Below are positions 6,719 to 15,204 of a stretch of DNA of 64,000 nucleotides, piece after piece. The DNA is from Escherichia sp. E4742 (GTDB lineage: Bacteria; Pseudomonadota; Gammaproteobacteria; Enterobacterales; Enterobacteriaceae), in the NCBI RefSeq assembly GCF_005843885.1, contig NZ_CP040443.1, forward strand, positions 4,154,001 to 4,218,000, in the 5' to 3' direction. The translations under genes were made by a program, and so were the position numbers. Every line of letters starts with the position of its first letter. The stretch's first letter is position 1. The notes beneath the pieces were generated by a model, which saw only the letters and a list, made by a program, of their open reading frames with translations, ran no database searches and was not told where the DNA came from.

Positions 6719-7552
6719 TCAGGATTCCGGCGGTACTGACAGATGGCGGTATTTCACCAGAATGTCATTCTGCCGATCTGCTTTGTTCTGCAAATCCCAC
6801 AGACCGCGGTCGATACCATCATTAATCAGGAAGATAACACCAGTTTCAATCGCCGACATCAGGCATAGCATAACGGGTTCGTTCGAGGTATATCCTACTT
6901 CCCCTTCCAGTAACCGCTGGTAGTCGATAAAGCGGAAGACGCCGGCCTGGACTTCATAGGAAAGAATGGTCTTACTGGTGTTCACTGATGACAGGATTTC
7001 ACCGGTGCTGACATTAACGACACGCAAGTTCACCGCGATTTGGTCAAGTTGGTACTGCGTATCGGCGCCAATACCGAAGTATCTCGCCCCGGCACCGCCC
7101 GATTTCACATTACTTTCATAACCAATAATCGACCCTTCAACCATGATATTGGCTGCCGTCAGCGACTGTAGCGGGATCCGGTTATTGAGCGCGACGGTGC
7201 CGTTTTCTTGTGCCGCACGAATAATCTTACGTTCGTTCAGTAAGTTTTGTAGGCCCTGACGCTCCAGTGGTACAAACCAACGCGAATCTTTCAATGCGGT
7301 GACCAACATGGCGGTCGCGCTTTGTGGAACTGCGGTGGAGAAGTTACTCGCCGGATAGGGTTTAAATTGTCCAGTTTCATCCTGGATGTTGTATACCGAG
7401 ACAAAGATTTTGCCCGTTGGCGAAGGCAAATGGGTTAAATCTTTGTAGCTTTGAGCTCGAGGCATTAATGTCGGCTTGGCGGCTTCTTTTGGTGGTGCTG
7501 TTAAGCATCCACTCAGCAACATGACTGCAACCAAAACAAATAAGCGCTGCAT
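6719..7552 (-). CDS. csgG: Curli secretion channel lipoprotein CsgG
   Basis: A 277-residue outer-membrane lipoprotein that forms the nonameric curli export pore. The signal peptide ends in the lipobox LLSGC with Cys-16 as the lipidated residue. The sequence matches E. coli CsgG throughout (for example YKDLTHLPSPTGK and the constriction-loop region near YPASNFS). It is the last gene of csgDEFG, 25 bp after csgF. It works with CsgE (periplasmic gate) and CsgF (surface anchor) to secrete CsgA and CsgB. Confidence 0.98.
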   Translation of the reverse strand: MQRLFVLVAVMLLSGCLTAPPKEAAKPTLMPRAQSYKDLTHLPSPTGKIFVSVYNIQDETGQFKPYPASNFSTAVPQSATAMLVTALKDSRWFVPLERQGLQNLLNERKIIRAAQENGTVALNNRIPLQSLTAANIMVEGSIIGYESNVKSGGAGARYFGIGADTQYQLDQIAVNLRVVNVSTGEILSSVNTSKTILSYEVQAGVFRFIDYQRLLEGEVGYTSNEPVMLCLMSAIETGVIFLINDGIDRGLWDLQNKADRQNDILVKYRHLSVPPES

Positions 7553-7577
7553 ATTATTTTCCTTACAAAGCTGGGGC

Positions 7578-7994
7578 TTAAAAATCGGTTGAGTTATTTT
7601 GTAATCCCGAAACCTGAATCGTGGACGTTTGACCCGTTTTACGATCGGTTACGTTCAGTTGCAGCTGACCATCCCGGTTGGCAATATCGACGATATATTC
7701 GTTAGTCACCATTCGTCCTGGCTGACCCGTATTAATATTTGTCAGCAGCCCACCTAATATTTGTGACTGAATGGCCTGGGTGAAGTTATCTAACGCCGAG
7801 GGCGTCTCAATACCAAAGTCATCATCATAGTTTGGATCTTTATACGAGTTCTGTGCCTGGGCGCTGTTTAGTAAAAAAGCGCCATTATTGGGGTTGCCAC
7901 CAAAATTAGGATTGCGGAACTGGAAGGTCATATTCCCGGCCCAACTTATTGGCGAAATTAGCATGAGTAGAATTACTGCATGTTTGACACGCAT
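7578..7994 (-). CDS. csgF: Curli nucleation accessory protein CsgF
   Basis: A 138-residue secreted protein. The signal peptide (MRVKHAVILLMLISPISWAG) is followed by the conserved TMTFQFRNPNFGG-type N-terminus, here NMTFQFRNPNFGG, which inserts in the CsgG pore. CsgF holds CsgB at the cell surface. The frame is open to 8027, but the extra 11 residues would spoil the signal peptide, so I chose the ATG at 7994. It is 22 bp downstream of csgE in the operon. Confidence 0.97.
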   Translation of the reverse strand: MRVKHAVILLMLISPISWAGNMTFQFRNPNFGGNPNNGAFLLNSAQAQNSYKDPNYDDDFGIETPSALDNFTQAIQSQILGGLLTNINTGQPGRMVTNEYIVDIANRDGQLQLNVTDRKTGQTSTIQVSGLQNNSTDF

Positions 7995-8016
7995 TGCAGC
8001 CTCCGGACAATTTAAT

Positions 8017-8406
8017 TTAAAATTCATCAGGCGCTAAATCGCCCGTACTCAGTAAAGCCTGACTAATCTGTCGACGGTTCAGTGCTTCTTCAGTTTGTGC
8101 CAGTGCAAAGACAACAGTTTTCTCGAAGTCTCTTTTCAATGGGAATAAAAAAGTCTGGAAAATAACGTCCTGATTTACCGTTATGGTGATCCAGCTTCCC
8201 CATCGTGCACTTGGCCTTTCATTAATCGTTAAGTTCCCGGTATAGCTACTTTCCCATTTATCACTAAAGGCACGATAAAAATCGTGTCCAATAGATGAAA
8301 CAGTATGGTCAGTTAACAATCCAGGTACTTCTACCTCTACGGCGTGAACATTCCCCGCAGCGAAGAAAATATTCGCTGCTACAATCCAGCATAAATAACG
8401 TTTCAT
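8017..8406 (-). CDS. csgE: Curli export specificity factor CsgE
   Basis: A 129-residue periplasmic protein with an N-terminal signal peptide ending near VHAVE. CsgE caps the CsgG channel and directs CsgA to it. Length and sequence match E. coli CsgE. It starts 4 bp after the csgD stop codon, consistent with tight operon coupling. Confidence 0.97.
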   Translation of the reverse strand: MKRYLCWIVAANIFFAAGNVHAVEVEVPGLLTDHTVSSIGHDFYRAFSDKWESSYTGNLTINERPSARWGSWITITVNQDVIFQTFLFPLKRDFEKTVVFALAQTEEALNRRQISQALLSTGDLAPDEF

Positions 8407-8410
8407 GGCT

Positions 8411-9061
8411 TTATCGCCTGAGGTTATCGTTTGCCCATGAGACTGCTTGAGTCCGGTTTTTGACTGCTATCTTCTTGAAAAGATTATAAAGATGCGTTTT
8501 AACCGTATTTTCGCTGATGAACAGCGAACGAGCAATCTCGTTATTGGAGGCGCCGATACGCAGTTTATTAAGGATCTCTTTTTCCCTATGAGTAAGGAGG
8601 GCAGATTCCGTGCTGTTATAACGATAGTTACCTGAATGTGTAATCAGATAGCTGGCAAGTTTTTGCGTAAAGTAGCATTCCCCGCGTAAGACGCCTTGCA
8701 ACCCATTGATGACGCGTTCTTGATCCTCCAGGGCGTAAAAAACACCGTTGATATGAGGCCAGTTTTCAATGTCGCGGTACGGGTAATCGTCTGGAGTATT
8801 TAACAACAGTGTTTTGATGTTGTTGTGTTTTCTGCTTAATGTATCCTGCCAGTAATGGATGAGTTTTTTATCTGCTTCCATCATATCCAACAGAATAATG
8901 CAGCCAGAAGATATATCGTCCAGAGAACGTTGAATGTTATGTAGTTTTCCTGTGATTGCCAGCGATTGTTTTAAATGCTGCAATAACGCAGTCGCTTGCA
9001 AGGAAGGTTTAGTGATTAACAGTAATGTATGACCATGAATACTATGGACTTCATTAAACAT
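8411..9061 (-). CDS. csgD: Biofilm master regulator CsgD
   Basis: A 216-residue LuxR/FixJ-family transcription factor. The N-terminal receiver-like domain (about 1-140) lacks a canonical phospho-acceptor site. The C-terminal helix-turn-helix (about 150-211) contains LTHREKEILNKL and SNNEIARSLFISENTVKTHL. It activates csgBAC and dgcC (cellulose). It is first in csgDEFG and has a long, structured leader. Compared with K-12 there are a few substitutions in the N-terminal domain. Confidence 0.98.
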   Translation of the reverse strand: MFNEVHSIHGHTLLLITKPSLQATALLQHLKQSLAITGKLHNIQRSLDDISSGCIILLDMMEADKKLIHYWQDTLSRKHNNIKTLLLNTPDDYPYRDIENWPHINGVFYALEDQERVINGLQGVLRGECYFTQKLASYLITHSGNYRYNSTESALLTHREKEILNKLRIGASNNEIARSLFISENTVKTHLYNLFKKIAVKNRTQAVSWANDNLRR

Positions 9062-9103
9062 GATGAAACCCCGCTCTTTTTATTAATCGCACACCTGACA
9101 GCT

Positions 9104-9122
9104 GCCTTTATTCAATAAAGGC
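9104..9122 (-). promoter_or_regulatory. csgD mRNA leader hairpin
   Basis: On the csgD strand the leader contains GCCTTTAT-TGA-ATAAAGGC, an 8-bp perfect stem with a 3-nt loop, about 45 nt before the start codon. In K-12 the corresponding leader hairpins are targets of small RNAs (OmrA/B, McaS, RprA, GcvB). Which sRNA binds here is not shown by the sequence alone. Confidence 0.65.
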
Positions 9123-9184
9123 ACCAGAAGTACTGACAGATGTTGCACTGCTGTGTGTAGTAATAAATCAACCCTAAATGGGTA

Positions 9185-9290
9185 AAAAATAAAACTAATG
9201 GATTACATCTGATTTCAATCTAGCCATTACAAATCTTAAATCAAGTGTTAAACATGTAACAAAATGTAATTTGGTAATTAAATTTGTTAA
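9185..9290 (-). promoter_or_regulatory. csgD promoter zone with OmpR-type box
   Basis: On the minus strand GTTACATGTTTAACACTTG precedes a TGgcTAGATT extended -10-like element by a short distance. Both match, from memory, the K-12 csgD promoter, with its OmpR site near -50 and a transcription start about 148 nt before the csgD ATG. Exact boundaries are approximate. Confidence 0.6.
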
Positions 9291-9682
9291 CATTAAGAGA
9301 TTATTAAGTTTGGTAATGATAGAAAAGTTGTACATGTGGCTTTTATTGCACAATTTTGAAAAGTCATACAAATATGCGTAACTACATGATTGTCTTTATA
9401 AAATTTATTTATCTCTGGTCCTTTTGTTGCGCTAAAATTGTCTGCATTTTCAGATTCTCTTCATGGACAATTTTTGGCTGCAAAAAGACGATGTTTGTGA
9501 CGGCTTGTCAGGTAAACATATCGACAGAATCTTCGTGAATCATGAGGAGAGAGAGTTTGTCGAATTTTCGCGGTCAAAAAACGACGGTTTAAAAGTAAAC
9601 AAAATAATTTTTGCGTAAATAACAGCGTATTTACGCGAGTTTTAATACTTTGGCATGAGTAAAAAAAGAAAAATACAACGCG

Positions 9683-9693
9683 CGGGTGAGTTA
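9683..9693 (+). promoter_or_regulatory. CsgD binding box upstream of csgB
   Basis: CGGGTGAGTTA fits the published CsgD consensus CGGGKGAKNKA exactly. It sits about 25 bp upstream of the CATACTT -10-like element that precedes csgB. Confidence 0.65.
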
Positions 9694-9818
9694 TTAAAAA
9701 TATTTCCGCAGACATACTTTCCATCGTAACGCAGCGTTAACAAAAAACGGTTTGCGTTAACAACCAAGTTGAAATGATTTAAATTTCTTAAATGTACGAC
9801 CAGGTCCAGGGTGACAAC

Positions 9819-10274
9819 ATGAAAAACAGATTGTTATTTATGATGTTTACAGTACTGGGTGCGCCTGGGATTGCAGCCGCGGCAGGTTATGATTTAGCTA
9901 ATTCAGAGTATAACTTTGCGGTAAATGAATTGAGTAAGTCTTCATTTAATCAGGCAGCCATAATTGGTCAAGCTGGTGCTAATAATAGTGCACAGTTACG
10001 GCAGGGAGGCTCTAAACTTTTGTCGGTTGTTTCGCAAGATGGTAATAACAATCGGGCAAAGATTGACCAGACAGGAGATTATAACCTTGCGTATATTGAT
10101 CAGGCGGGCAATGCCAACGATGCCAGTATTTCGCAGGGCGCATATGGTAATACTGCAATGATTATCCAGAAAGGTTCTGGTAATAAAGCAAATATTACGC
10201 AGCATGGTACTCAAAAAACGGCAATTGTAGTGCAGAGACAGTCGCAAATGGCTATTCGCGTAACACAGCGTTAA
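9819..10274 (+). CDS. csgB: Curli minor subunit / nucleator CsgB
   Basis: A 151-residue secreted protein that nucleates CsgA polymerisation on the cell surface. After the signal peptide (ending IAAAAGYD) it has five imperfect amyloid repeats of about 22 residues (for example QAAIIGQAGANNSAQLRQ). The terminal repeat carries several basic residues (VQRQSQMAIRVTQR), as in E. coli. The frame is open to 9792, but the signal peptide starts at the ATG at 9819. csgA follows after 40 bp. Confidence 0.97.
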   Translation: MKNRLLFMMFTVLGAPGIAAAAGYDLANSEYNFAVNELSKSSFNQAAIIGQAGANNSAQLRQGGSKLLSVVSQDGNNNRAKIDQTGDYNLAYIDQAGNANDASISQGAYGNTAMIIQKGSGNKANITQHGTQKTAIVVQRQSQMAIRVTQR

Positions 10275-10314
10275 TTTCCATTCGACTTTTAAATCAATCC
10301 GATGGGGGTTTTAC

Positions 10315-10776
10315 ATGAAACTTTTAAAAGTAGCAGCAATTGCAGCAATCGTATTCTCCGGTAGCGCTCTGGCAGGTTCTATTCCTCAGTACGGCGGTGG
10401 CGGCGGCGGCAACCACGGTGGTGGCGGTAATAACAGCGACCCGAATTCAGAACTGAATATTTACCAATACGGTGGCGGTAACTCTGCTGTTGCATTGCAG
10501 GCTGATGCCCGCAACTCTGATCTGACGATTACCCAGCACGGCGGCGGTAACGGCGCAGACGTGGGACAAGGTTCTGATGACAGCTCAATTGAACTGACCC
10601 AACGTGGCTTTGGTAACAGCGCGACACTGGATCAGTGGAACGGTAAAAACTCTGAAATGACTGTTAAACAGTTCGGTGGCGGCAACGGTGCAGCAGTTGA
10701 CCAGACTGCATCTAACTCCAGCGTCAACGTAACTCAGGTTGGCTTTGGTAACAACGCGACCGCTCATCAGTACTAA
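10315..10776 (+). CDS. csgA: Curli major subunit CsgA
   Basis: The 153-residue major amyloid subunit of curli. A signal peptide (cleaved near ALA-GSIPQ) precedes an N-terminal Gly-rich segment that targets the CsgG channel, then five repeats of the Sx5QxGxGNxAx3Q type ending in Tyr. Compared with the 151-residue K-12 protein, two extra Gly residues occur in the segment after PQY, and there are a few repeat substitutions. A strong terminator follows, so csgC is expressed by read-through. Confidence 0.98.
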   Translation: MKLLKVAAIAAIVFSGSALAGSIPQYGGGGGGNHGGGGNNSDPNSELNIYQYGGGNSAVALQADARNSDLTITQHGGGNGADVGQGSDDSSIELTQRGFGNSATLDQWNGKNSEMTVKQFGGGNGAAVDQTASNSSVNVTQVGFGNNATAHQY

Positions 10777-10796
10777 TACAGAATTTGTATTACAGA

Positions 10797-10822
10797 AACA
10801 GGGCGCAAGCCCTGTTTTTTTT
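10797..10822 (+). terminator. csgA-csgC intercistronic terminator
   Basis: Perfect stem AACAGGGC/GCCCTGTT with GCAA loop and a T-tract, 20 bp after csgA and before csgC. It can explain csgBA transcripts being far more abundant than csgBAC. Confidence 0.85.
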
Positions 10823-10834
10823 CGGGAGAATAGT

Positions 10835-11167
10835 ATGAACGCGTTATTACTTCTCGCGGCGCTTTCCAGCCAGATAACCTTTAATACAACCCAGCAAGGT
10901 GACATGTACACCATTATTCCTGAGGTTACTCTGACGCAATCATGTTTGTGCCGGGTGCAAATATTATCTCTGCGTGAAGGCAGTTCGGGACAAAGCCAGA
11001 CGAAGCAAGAAAAGACCCTTTCATTACCCGCTAATCAACCCATTGCCTTGACGAAGTTAAGTTTAAATATTTCCCCGGACGATCGGGTGAAAATAGTTGT
11101 TACTGTTTCTGATGGACAGTCACTTCATTTATCACAACAATGGCCGCCCTCTTCAGGAAAGTCTTAA
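10835..11167 (+). CDS. csgC: Periplasmic amyloid inhibitor CsgC
   Basis: A 110-residue immunoglobulin-fold protein that prevents premature CsgA polymerisation in the periplasm. The short hydrophobic leader (MNALLLLAALSS) and the CLC motif (residues ~38-40) are present, as in E. coli CsgC. The ATG at 10835 follows GGGAGAA. The start at 10739 would overlap csgA in another frame and is not used. Confidence 0.96.
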   Translation: MNALLLLAALSSQITFNTTQQGDMYTIIPEVTLTQSCLCRVQILSLREGSSGQSQTKQEKTLSLPANQPIALTKLSLNISPDDRVKIVVTVSDGQSLHLSQQWPPSSGKS

Positions 11168-11284
11168 TGTATTGATAGTTGAGCATAAAATGAGCCGGAA
11201 GAGAATGGTCTGATACGAATCGACCACCTGAAAGCATGGATAACACACCCTCAAGGATGATTAATCATTGAGGAAATAGAAGAG

Positions 11285-11596
11285 ATGTTCAGACCGTTAT
11301 TAAACTCCCTTATGCTTGGCAGCCTGGTTTTTCCTTTTTTTGCAACAGCGGAAAGCAATGCGCAAGGTGGCGTGATTCATTTTTATGGTCAAATCGTGGA
11401 ACCGGCGTGTGACGTGAGCTCCCTACAAGCGCCAGTTGAAATGACCTGTATGCAAAATGGTCCTGTACAGAGCAAAACGTATTCCAGCAAAGAGCTAATG
11501 AGCGGCAAAGTCAAAAATGCGCAAATTGCCTCAGTAAAAGTGCAGTATCTTGATGAGCAGAAAAAGCTGGCTGTGATGAATATCGAATATAACTAA
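11285..11596 (+). CDS. ymdA: Curli-locus periplasmic protein YmdA
   Basis: A 103-residue exported protein with a signal peptide (cleavage near ATAES) and two Cys residues (in EPACDVSS and MTCMQN) that could form a disulfide. It resembles a short fimbrial-subunit-like domain. It matches E. coli YmdA, whose function is unknown. It lies 117 bp after csgC on the same strand, with a GAGGAA-type site before the ATG. Confidence 0.93.
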   Translation: MFRPLLNSLMLGSLVFPFFATAESNAQGGVIHFYGQIVEPACDVSSLQAPVEMTCMQNGPVQSKTYSSKELMSGKVKNAQIASVKVQYLDEQKKLAVMNIEYN

Positions 11597-11690
11597 GTTT
11601 CTGAACCACTCACGTCGCCGACAAGAAAAATGCGATTTCTCTAAAAACCCTGCTGTACACTTAAGAAACAAGATGGTGTAAGGAGGCGTT

Positions 11691-12224
11691 ATGAAATCGC
11701 GTATTCATGTTGTACAGGGCGATATTACCAAACTGGCCGTTGATGTGATTGTTAATGCAGCAAATCCATCGTTGATGGGGGGAGGCGGCGTCGATGGCGC
11801 TATACATCGCGCTGCCGGTCCGGCGCTGCTGGATGCCTGTTTAAAAGTCAGACAACAACAGGGCGATTGCCCTACGGGACACGCAGTTATTACTCTTGCG
11901 GGCGATCTCCCCGCCAAAGCTGTTGTTCATACTGTTGGACCAGTGTGGCGCGGCGGAGAACAAAATGAAGATCAGCTATTGCAGGATGCCTATCTCAATA
12001 GTCTGCGACTGGTGGCGGCGAACAGTTATACATCGGTAGCTTTCCCTGCCATTAGTACAGGTGTTTATGGATACCCACGCGCTGCAGCGGCTGAAATAGC
12101 AGTAAAAACCGTTTCGGAATTTATTACCCGTCACGCTTTACCCGAGCAGGTATACTTTGTCTGTTATGATGAAGAAAACGCCCATATCTACGAAAGACTC
12201 CTTACCCAACAAGGAGATGAATGA
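11691..12224 (+). CDS. ymdB: O-acetyl-ADP-ribose deacetylase, RNase III regulator YmdB
   Basis: A 177-residue macrodomain protein that hydrolyses O-acetyl-ADP-ribose and, in E. coli, inhibits RNase III under stress. The signature VDVIVNAANPSLMGGGGVDG and a mid-chain PAISTGVYGYP complete the ADP-ribose pocket. The start follows a strong AAGGAGG site. Its 3' end overlaps or abuts clsC, and E. coli work reports YmdB acting with ClsC. Confidence 0.97.
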   Translation: MKSRIHVVQGDITKLAVDVIVNAANPSLMGGGGVDGAIHRAAGPALLDACLKVRQQQGDCPTGHAVITLAGDLPAKAVVHTVGPVWRGGEQNEDQLLQDAYLNSLRLVAANSYTSVAFPAISTGVYGYPRAAAAEIAVKTVSEFITRHALPEQVYFVCYDEENAHIYERLLTQQGDE

Positions 12225-12225
12225 T

Positions 12226-13647
12226 TTGCCTCGGCTGGCGAGCGCGGTGTTGCCCTTGTGTGCGCAACATCCAGGACTGTGCGGCATTTTCCCCCTTGAT
12301 AAAGGTCTGGATGCGTTTGCCGCACGTTATCGCCTGGCAGAAATGGCGGAACATACGCTGGATGTTCAGTATTACATCTGGCAGGACGATATGTCGGGGC
12401 GGTTACTGTTTTCCGCTCTGTTAGCCGCCGCGAAGCGTGGCGTTCGCGTTCGTTTGTTGCTTGATGACAACAATACACCCGGACTTGATGACATTTTACG
12501 CTTGCTCGATAGTCATCCACAGATTGAAGTTCGACTTTTCAATCCTTTCTCATTTCGCTTATTGCGTCCACTTGGCTATATCACCGATTTTTCCCGTCTC
12601 AATCGACGTATGCACAATAAGAGTTTTACCGTCGATGGCGTGGTGACGCTGGTGGGGGGGAGAAACATCGGCGATGCATATTTTGGAGCAGGAGAAGAAC
12701 CGCTTTTTTCAGATTTAGATGTGATGGCAATGGGGCCGGTTGTTGAGGACGTCGCTGATGATTTCGCCCGCTACTGGTATTGCAAATCAGTTTCACCCTT
12801 GCAGCATGTTCTGGATGTGCCAGAAGGTGAAATGGCTGATCGTATTGAGCTACCCGCATCCTGGCATAATGACAGCATCACGCATCGCTATTTGCATAAA
12901 CTGGAATCAAGCCCCTTTATGAATCAACTCGTTGAGGGGTCGTTACCGCTTATTTGGGCAAAAACGCGTTTATTAAGTGATGATCCTGCGAAAGGGGAGG
13001 GCAAAGCAAAACGCCATTCCCTTCTGCCGCAGCGTCTGTTCGATATCATGGGGTCACCCGGCGAGCGGATTGATATTATCTCTTCCTATTTTGTGCCGAC
13101 GCGTGCAGGTGTAGCGCAATTGTTACGGATGGTAAGAAAAGGGGTAAAGATAGCAATCTTAACCAACTCACTTGCCGCCAATGATGTCGCTGTGGTGCAT
13201 GCTGGCTACGCACGCTGGCGCAAAAAATTGCTCCGTTATGGCGTGGAACTCTATGAACTGAAGCCGACGCAGGAACAACCCGGTACACTGCACGACCGCG
13301 GAATAACCGGGAATTCCGGTGCCAGTCTGCATGCCAAGACCTTCAGTGTCGATGGCAAAACCGTATTTATTGGTTCATTCAATTTCGACCCGCGTTCAAC
13401 ATTACTCAACACTGAAATGGGCCTGGTAATAGAGAGCAAAACGCTGGCGCAACTGATCGATAAACGCTTTATTCAGAGTCAGTATGATGCGGCCTGGCAG
13501 CTGCGTTTGGATCGGTGGGGGCGGATTAACTGGGTCGATCGCCACGGGAAGGAAGAAATTATTCTCAAAAAAGAACCCGCAACCAGTTTCTGGAAGCGGG
13601 TTTTGGTCAGACTGGCGTCAATATTACCCGTTGAATGGTTATTGTAA
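12226..13647 (+). CDS. clsC: Cardiolipin synthase C
   Basis: A 473-residue phospholipase-D-superfamily enzyme that joins phosphatidylglycerol and phosphatidylethanolamine to make cardiolipin at the inner membrane. Two HKD motifs are visible: MHNKSFTVDG near residue 130 and LHAKTFSVDG near residue 365. The start is ambiguous: an ATG at 12217 lies directly against the AAGGAG at 12211-12216 (no spacing), while TTG at 12226 has 9 nt spacing and gives the 473-residue K-12 length, so I prefer TTG. Coupled to ymdB, whose stop is at 12224. Confidence 0.95.
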   Translation: MPRLASAVLPLCAQHPGLCGIFPLDKGLDAFAARYRLAEMAEHTLDVQYYIWQDDMSGRLLFSALLAAAKRGVRVRLLLDDNNTPGLDDILRLLDSHPQIEVRLFNPFSFRLLRPLGYITDFSRLNRRMHNKSFTVDGVVTLVGGRNIGDAYFGAGEEPLFSDLDVMAMGPVVEDVADDFARYWYCKSVSPLQHVLDVPEGEMADRIELPASWHNDSITHRYLHKLESSPFMNQLVEGSLPLIWAKTRLLSDDPAKGEGKAKRHSLLPQRLFDIMGSPGERIDIISSYFVPTRAGVAQLLRMVRKGVKIAILTNSLAANDVAVVHAGYARWRKKLLRYGVELYELKPTQEQPGTLHDRGITGNSGASLHAKTFSVDGKTVFIGSFNFDPRSTLLNTEMGLVIESKTLAQLIDKRFIQSQYDAAWQLRLDRWGRINWVDRHGKEEIILKKEPATSFWKRVLVRLASILPVEWLL

Positions 13648-13654
13648 GCGTGGC

Positions 13655-14812
13655 TCAGCGGGCTGGTGCTTTATCATTCTCGCGTTTAATGGCCGGTTTT
13701 CCGGAGAACAAAAACTTCAACAACGGAATGCGTAAATGAATTTCATACAGAATTATCGCAATCCCTATCACAAATATCAGCCCGCAGAGAAAACCAAGCC
13801 AATTTGAGGTGATATGCGGGGTGATGTATGCGCCGAAAAACAGCGTTAACGGGTGGTGAACCAGGTAGATAAACAGTGATGCGTTTACAAAATAGGTCAC
13901 CCGCGCCGACTGAAAATTGAGCAAACGGTGACCAAAGGAGAAAACCACATTCACCATCCACAAGCCGAGTACCATCGTGATCACCGACTCGGTTTCATAC
14001 ATCCAGGCATCGCCGCTACCGTAACGTTGATTGAGCAAATATGCGACAAATGCCATTGCTGCAGCGAGTGTGCAACCACGAGAAGGTGTGGTAAACAAGG
14101 CTTTAAGATTAGGGAAAATAAAAGCTAATGCACCAAGGATAAAAAACGGCATATAAAACAGCGTCTGCATGAAAATAAAATTGAACATGCCATCGCTTAA
14201 AATAGGCGGATAAACGATAAAGAGCGTTCTTCTTATTACCGCATAGCCGATGCCGAGGCATAAGAAGATCACCGATAATTTAGCCATTGAGAATTTGTTA
14301 TTTTTGTTATCGGAATTATCTAAATTATCTTTGATGCGCTTAAATATCCATATGCAAAGTGTCGTCATGACCACCAATACCAGTAAAAACCACAGGTGCG
14401 AAATTAATTCCCAGGCCAGTGTATTATATTTGTCATACAATGACAGGCCAGGCCAGCTTTCAGCTTTGCCTTTGACATACTGCAGCATAATGAATTGCGG
14501 CAAGGTCAGCAGAGGAATGGCCGTTAACATCGGGATCCCCACGCGTTCGACGCGAACTTTCCACCATTTTTTCAATGGGTAGCGCAAAAAAAGCATGTAG
14601 GAAAAATAACCAGAAATAACGAAAAATACCTGCATGCGGAACGAGTGGATGAAATCGTTAAAAAGTGTCAGCCACCAGGACGGTTCTGCGCTATTCACAT
14701 GCCAGGTGTGGCTTGAATAGATTAAAGAAATATGAAAAGGGATCCCTAACAACATCAACCAGGCGCGGATGGAGTCGAGGAAATATTCACGCTGCGCGGG
14801 TACTGGATTCAT
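13655..14812 (-). CDS. opgC: Periplasmic glucan succinyltransferase OpgC
   Basis: A 385-residue integral membrane acyltransferase (acyltransferase-3 family) with about ten membrane helices. It adds succinyl groups to osmoregulated periplasmic glucans. The N-terminal REYFLDSIRAWLMLLGIPFH is typical of the family. It is divergent from opgGH, which make the glucan backbone, and convergent with clsC (8 bp gap). Confidence 0.97.
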   Translation of the reverse strand: MNPVPAQREYFLDSIRAWLMLLGIPFHISLIYSSHTWHVNSAEPSWWLTLFNDFIHSFRMQVFFVISGYFSYMLFLRYPLKKWWKVRVERVGIPMLTAIPLLTLPQFIMLQYVKGKAESWPGLSLYDKYNTLAWELISHLWFLLVLVVMTTLCIWIFKRIKDNLDNSDNKNNKFSMAKLSVIFLCLGIGYAVIRRTLFIVYPPILSDGMFNFIFMQTLFYMPFFILGALAFIFPNLKALFTTPSRGCTLAAAMAFVAYLLNQRYGSGDAWMYETESVITMVLGLWMVNVVFSFGHRLLNFQSARVTYFVNASLFIYLVHHPLTLFFGAYITPHITSNWLGFLCGLIFVIGIAIILYEIHLRIPLLKFLFSGKPAIKRENDKAPAR

Positions 14813-15204
14813 ATATGATTAACTAATCTCGGATTTTTCGTCTTATCCCTGCCGGGTAATGCCTTTAGGCTTTTGCCATAACAACATCGACCTGACCGTA
14901 TCTGGCACAGGCTTCACGGGGTTTTTGCGCGGCATAGTCACTACCACTAACCAAAATGGAAGCGTCTGTAAGACTGTTGATAAATAATTTTGCTGGCAAA
15001 CCCTACACGAACTCGCTGCTTCTGTCTTTAGGAGAAGCACGGAAAGTGAAAACGGCCGCAATCAAATGCTTAATCCATGAGCCAGCATGCTGAATAACAC
15101 CGGGATTCTGTTGTCGGAATGGCTGGTTATCCATTAAAATAGATCGGATCGATATAAGCACACAAAGGGGGAAGTGCTTACTTATTATGAAACATAAACT
15201 ACAA
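14813..15204. other. opgC-opgG divergent intergenic region
   Basis: About 390 bp between divergent genes that must contain both promoters. I see no RNA gene or repeat. GGGGGAAG at 15168-15175 is the only clear Shine-Dalgarno-like element; it lies 11 nt before an ATG at 15187. Confidence 0.8.

Larger units (their letters stand above)
9062..9818. other. csgD-csgB divergent regulatory region
   Basis: 757 bp without a protein gene, separating the two divergent curli operons. It is AT-rich and known in E. coli as one of the most heavily regulated intergenic regions (OmpR, IHF, H-NS, CpxR, RcsB, CRP). Sites I can read are listed separately: the csgD leader hairpin, the csgD promoter zone and a CsgD box before csgB. 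Confidence 0.9.

Noticed and set aside
9356..9724. Short ORFs in the csgD-csgB region.
   Set aside because: AT-rich, no ribosome-binding site, low-complexity products; the region is regulatory.
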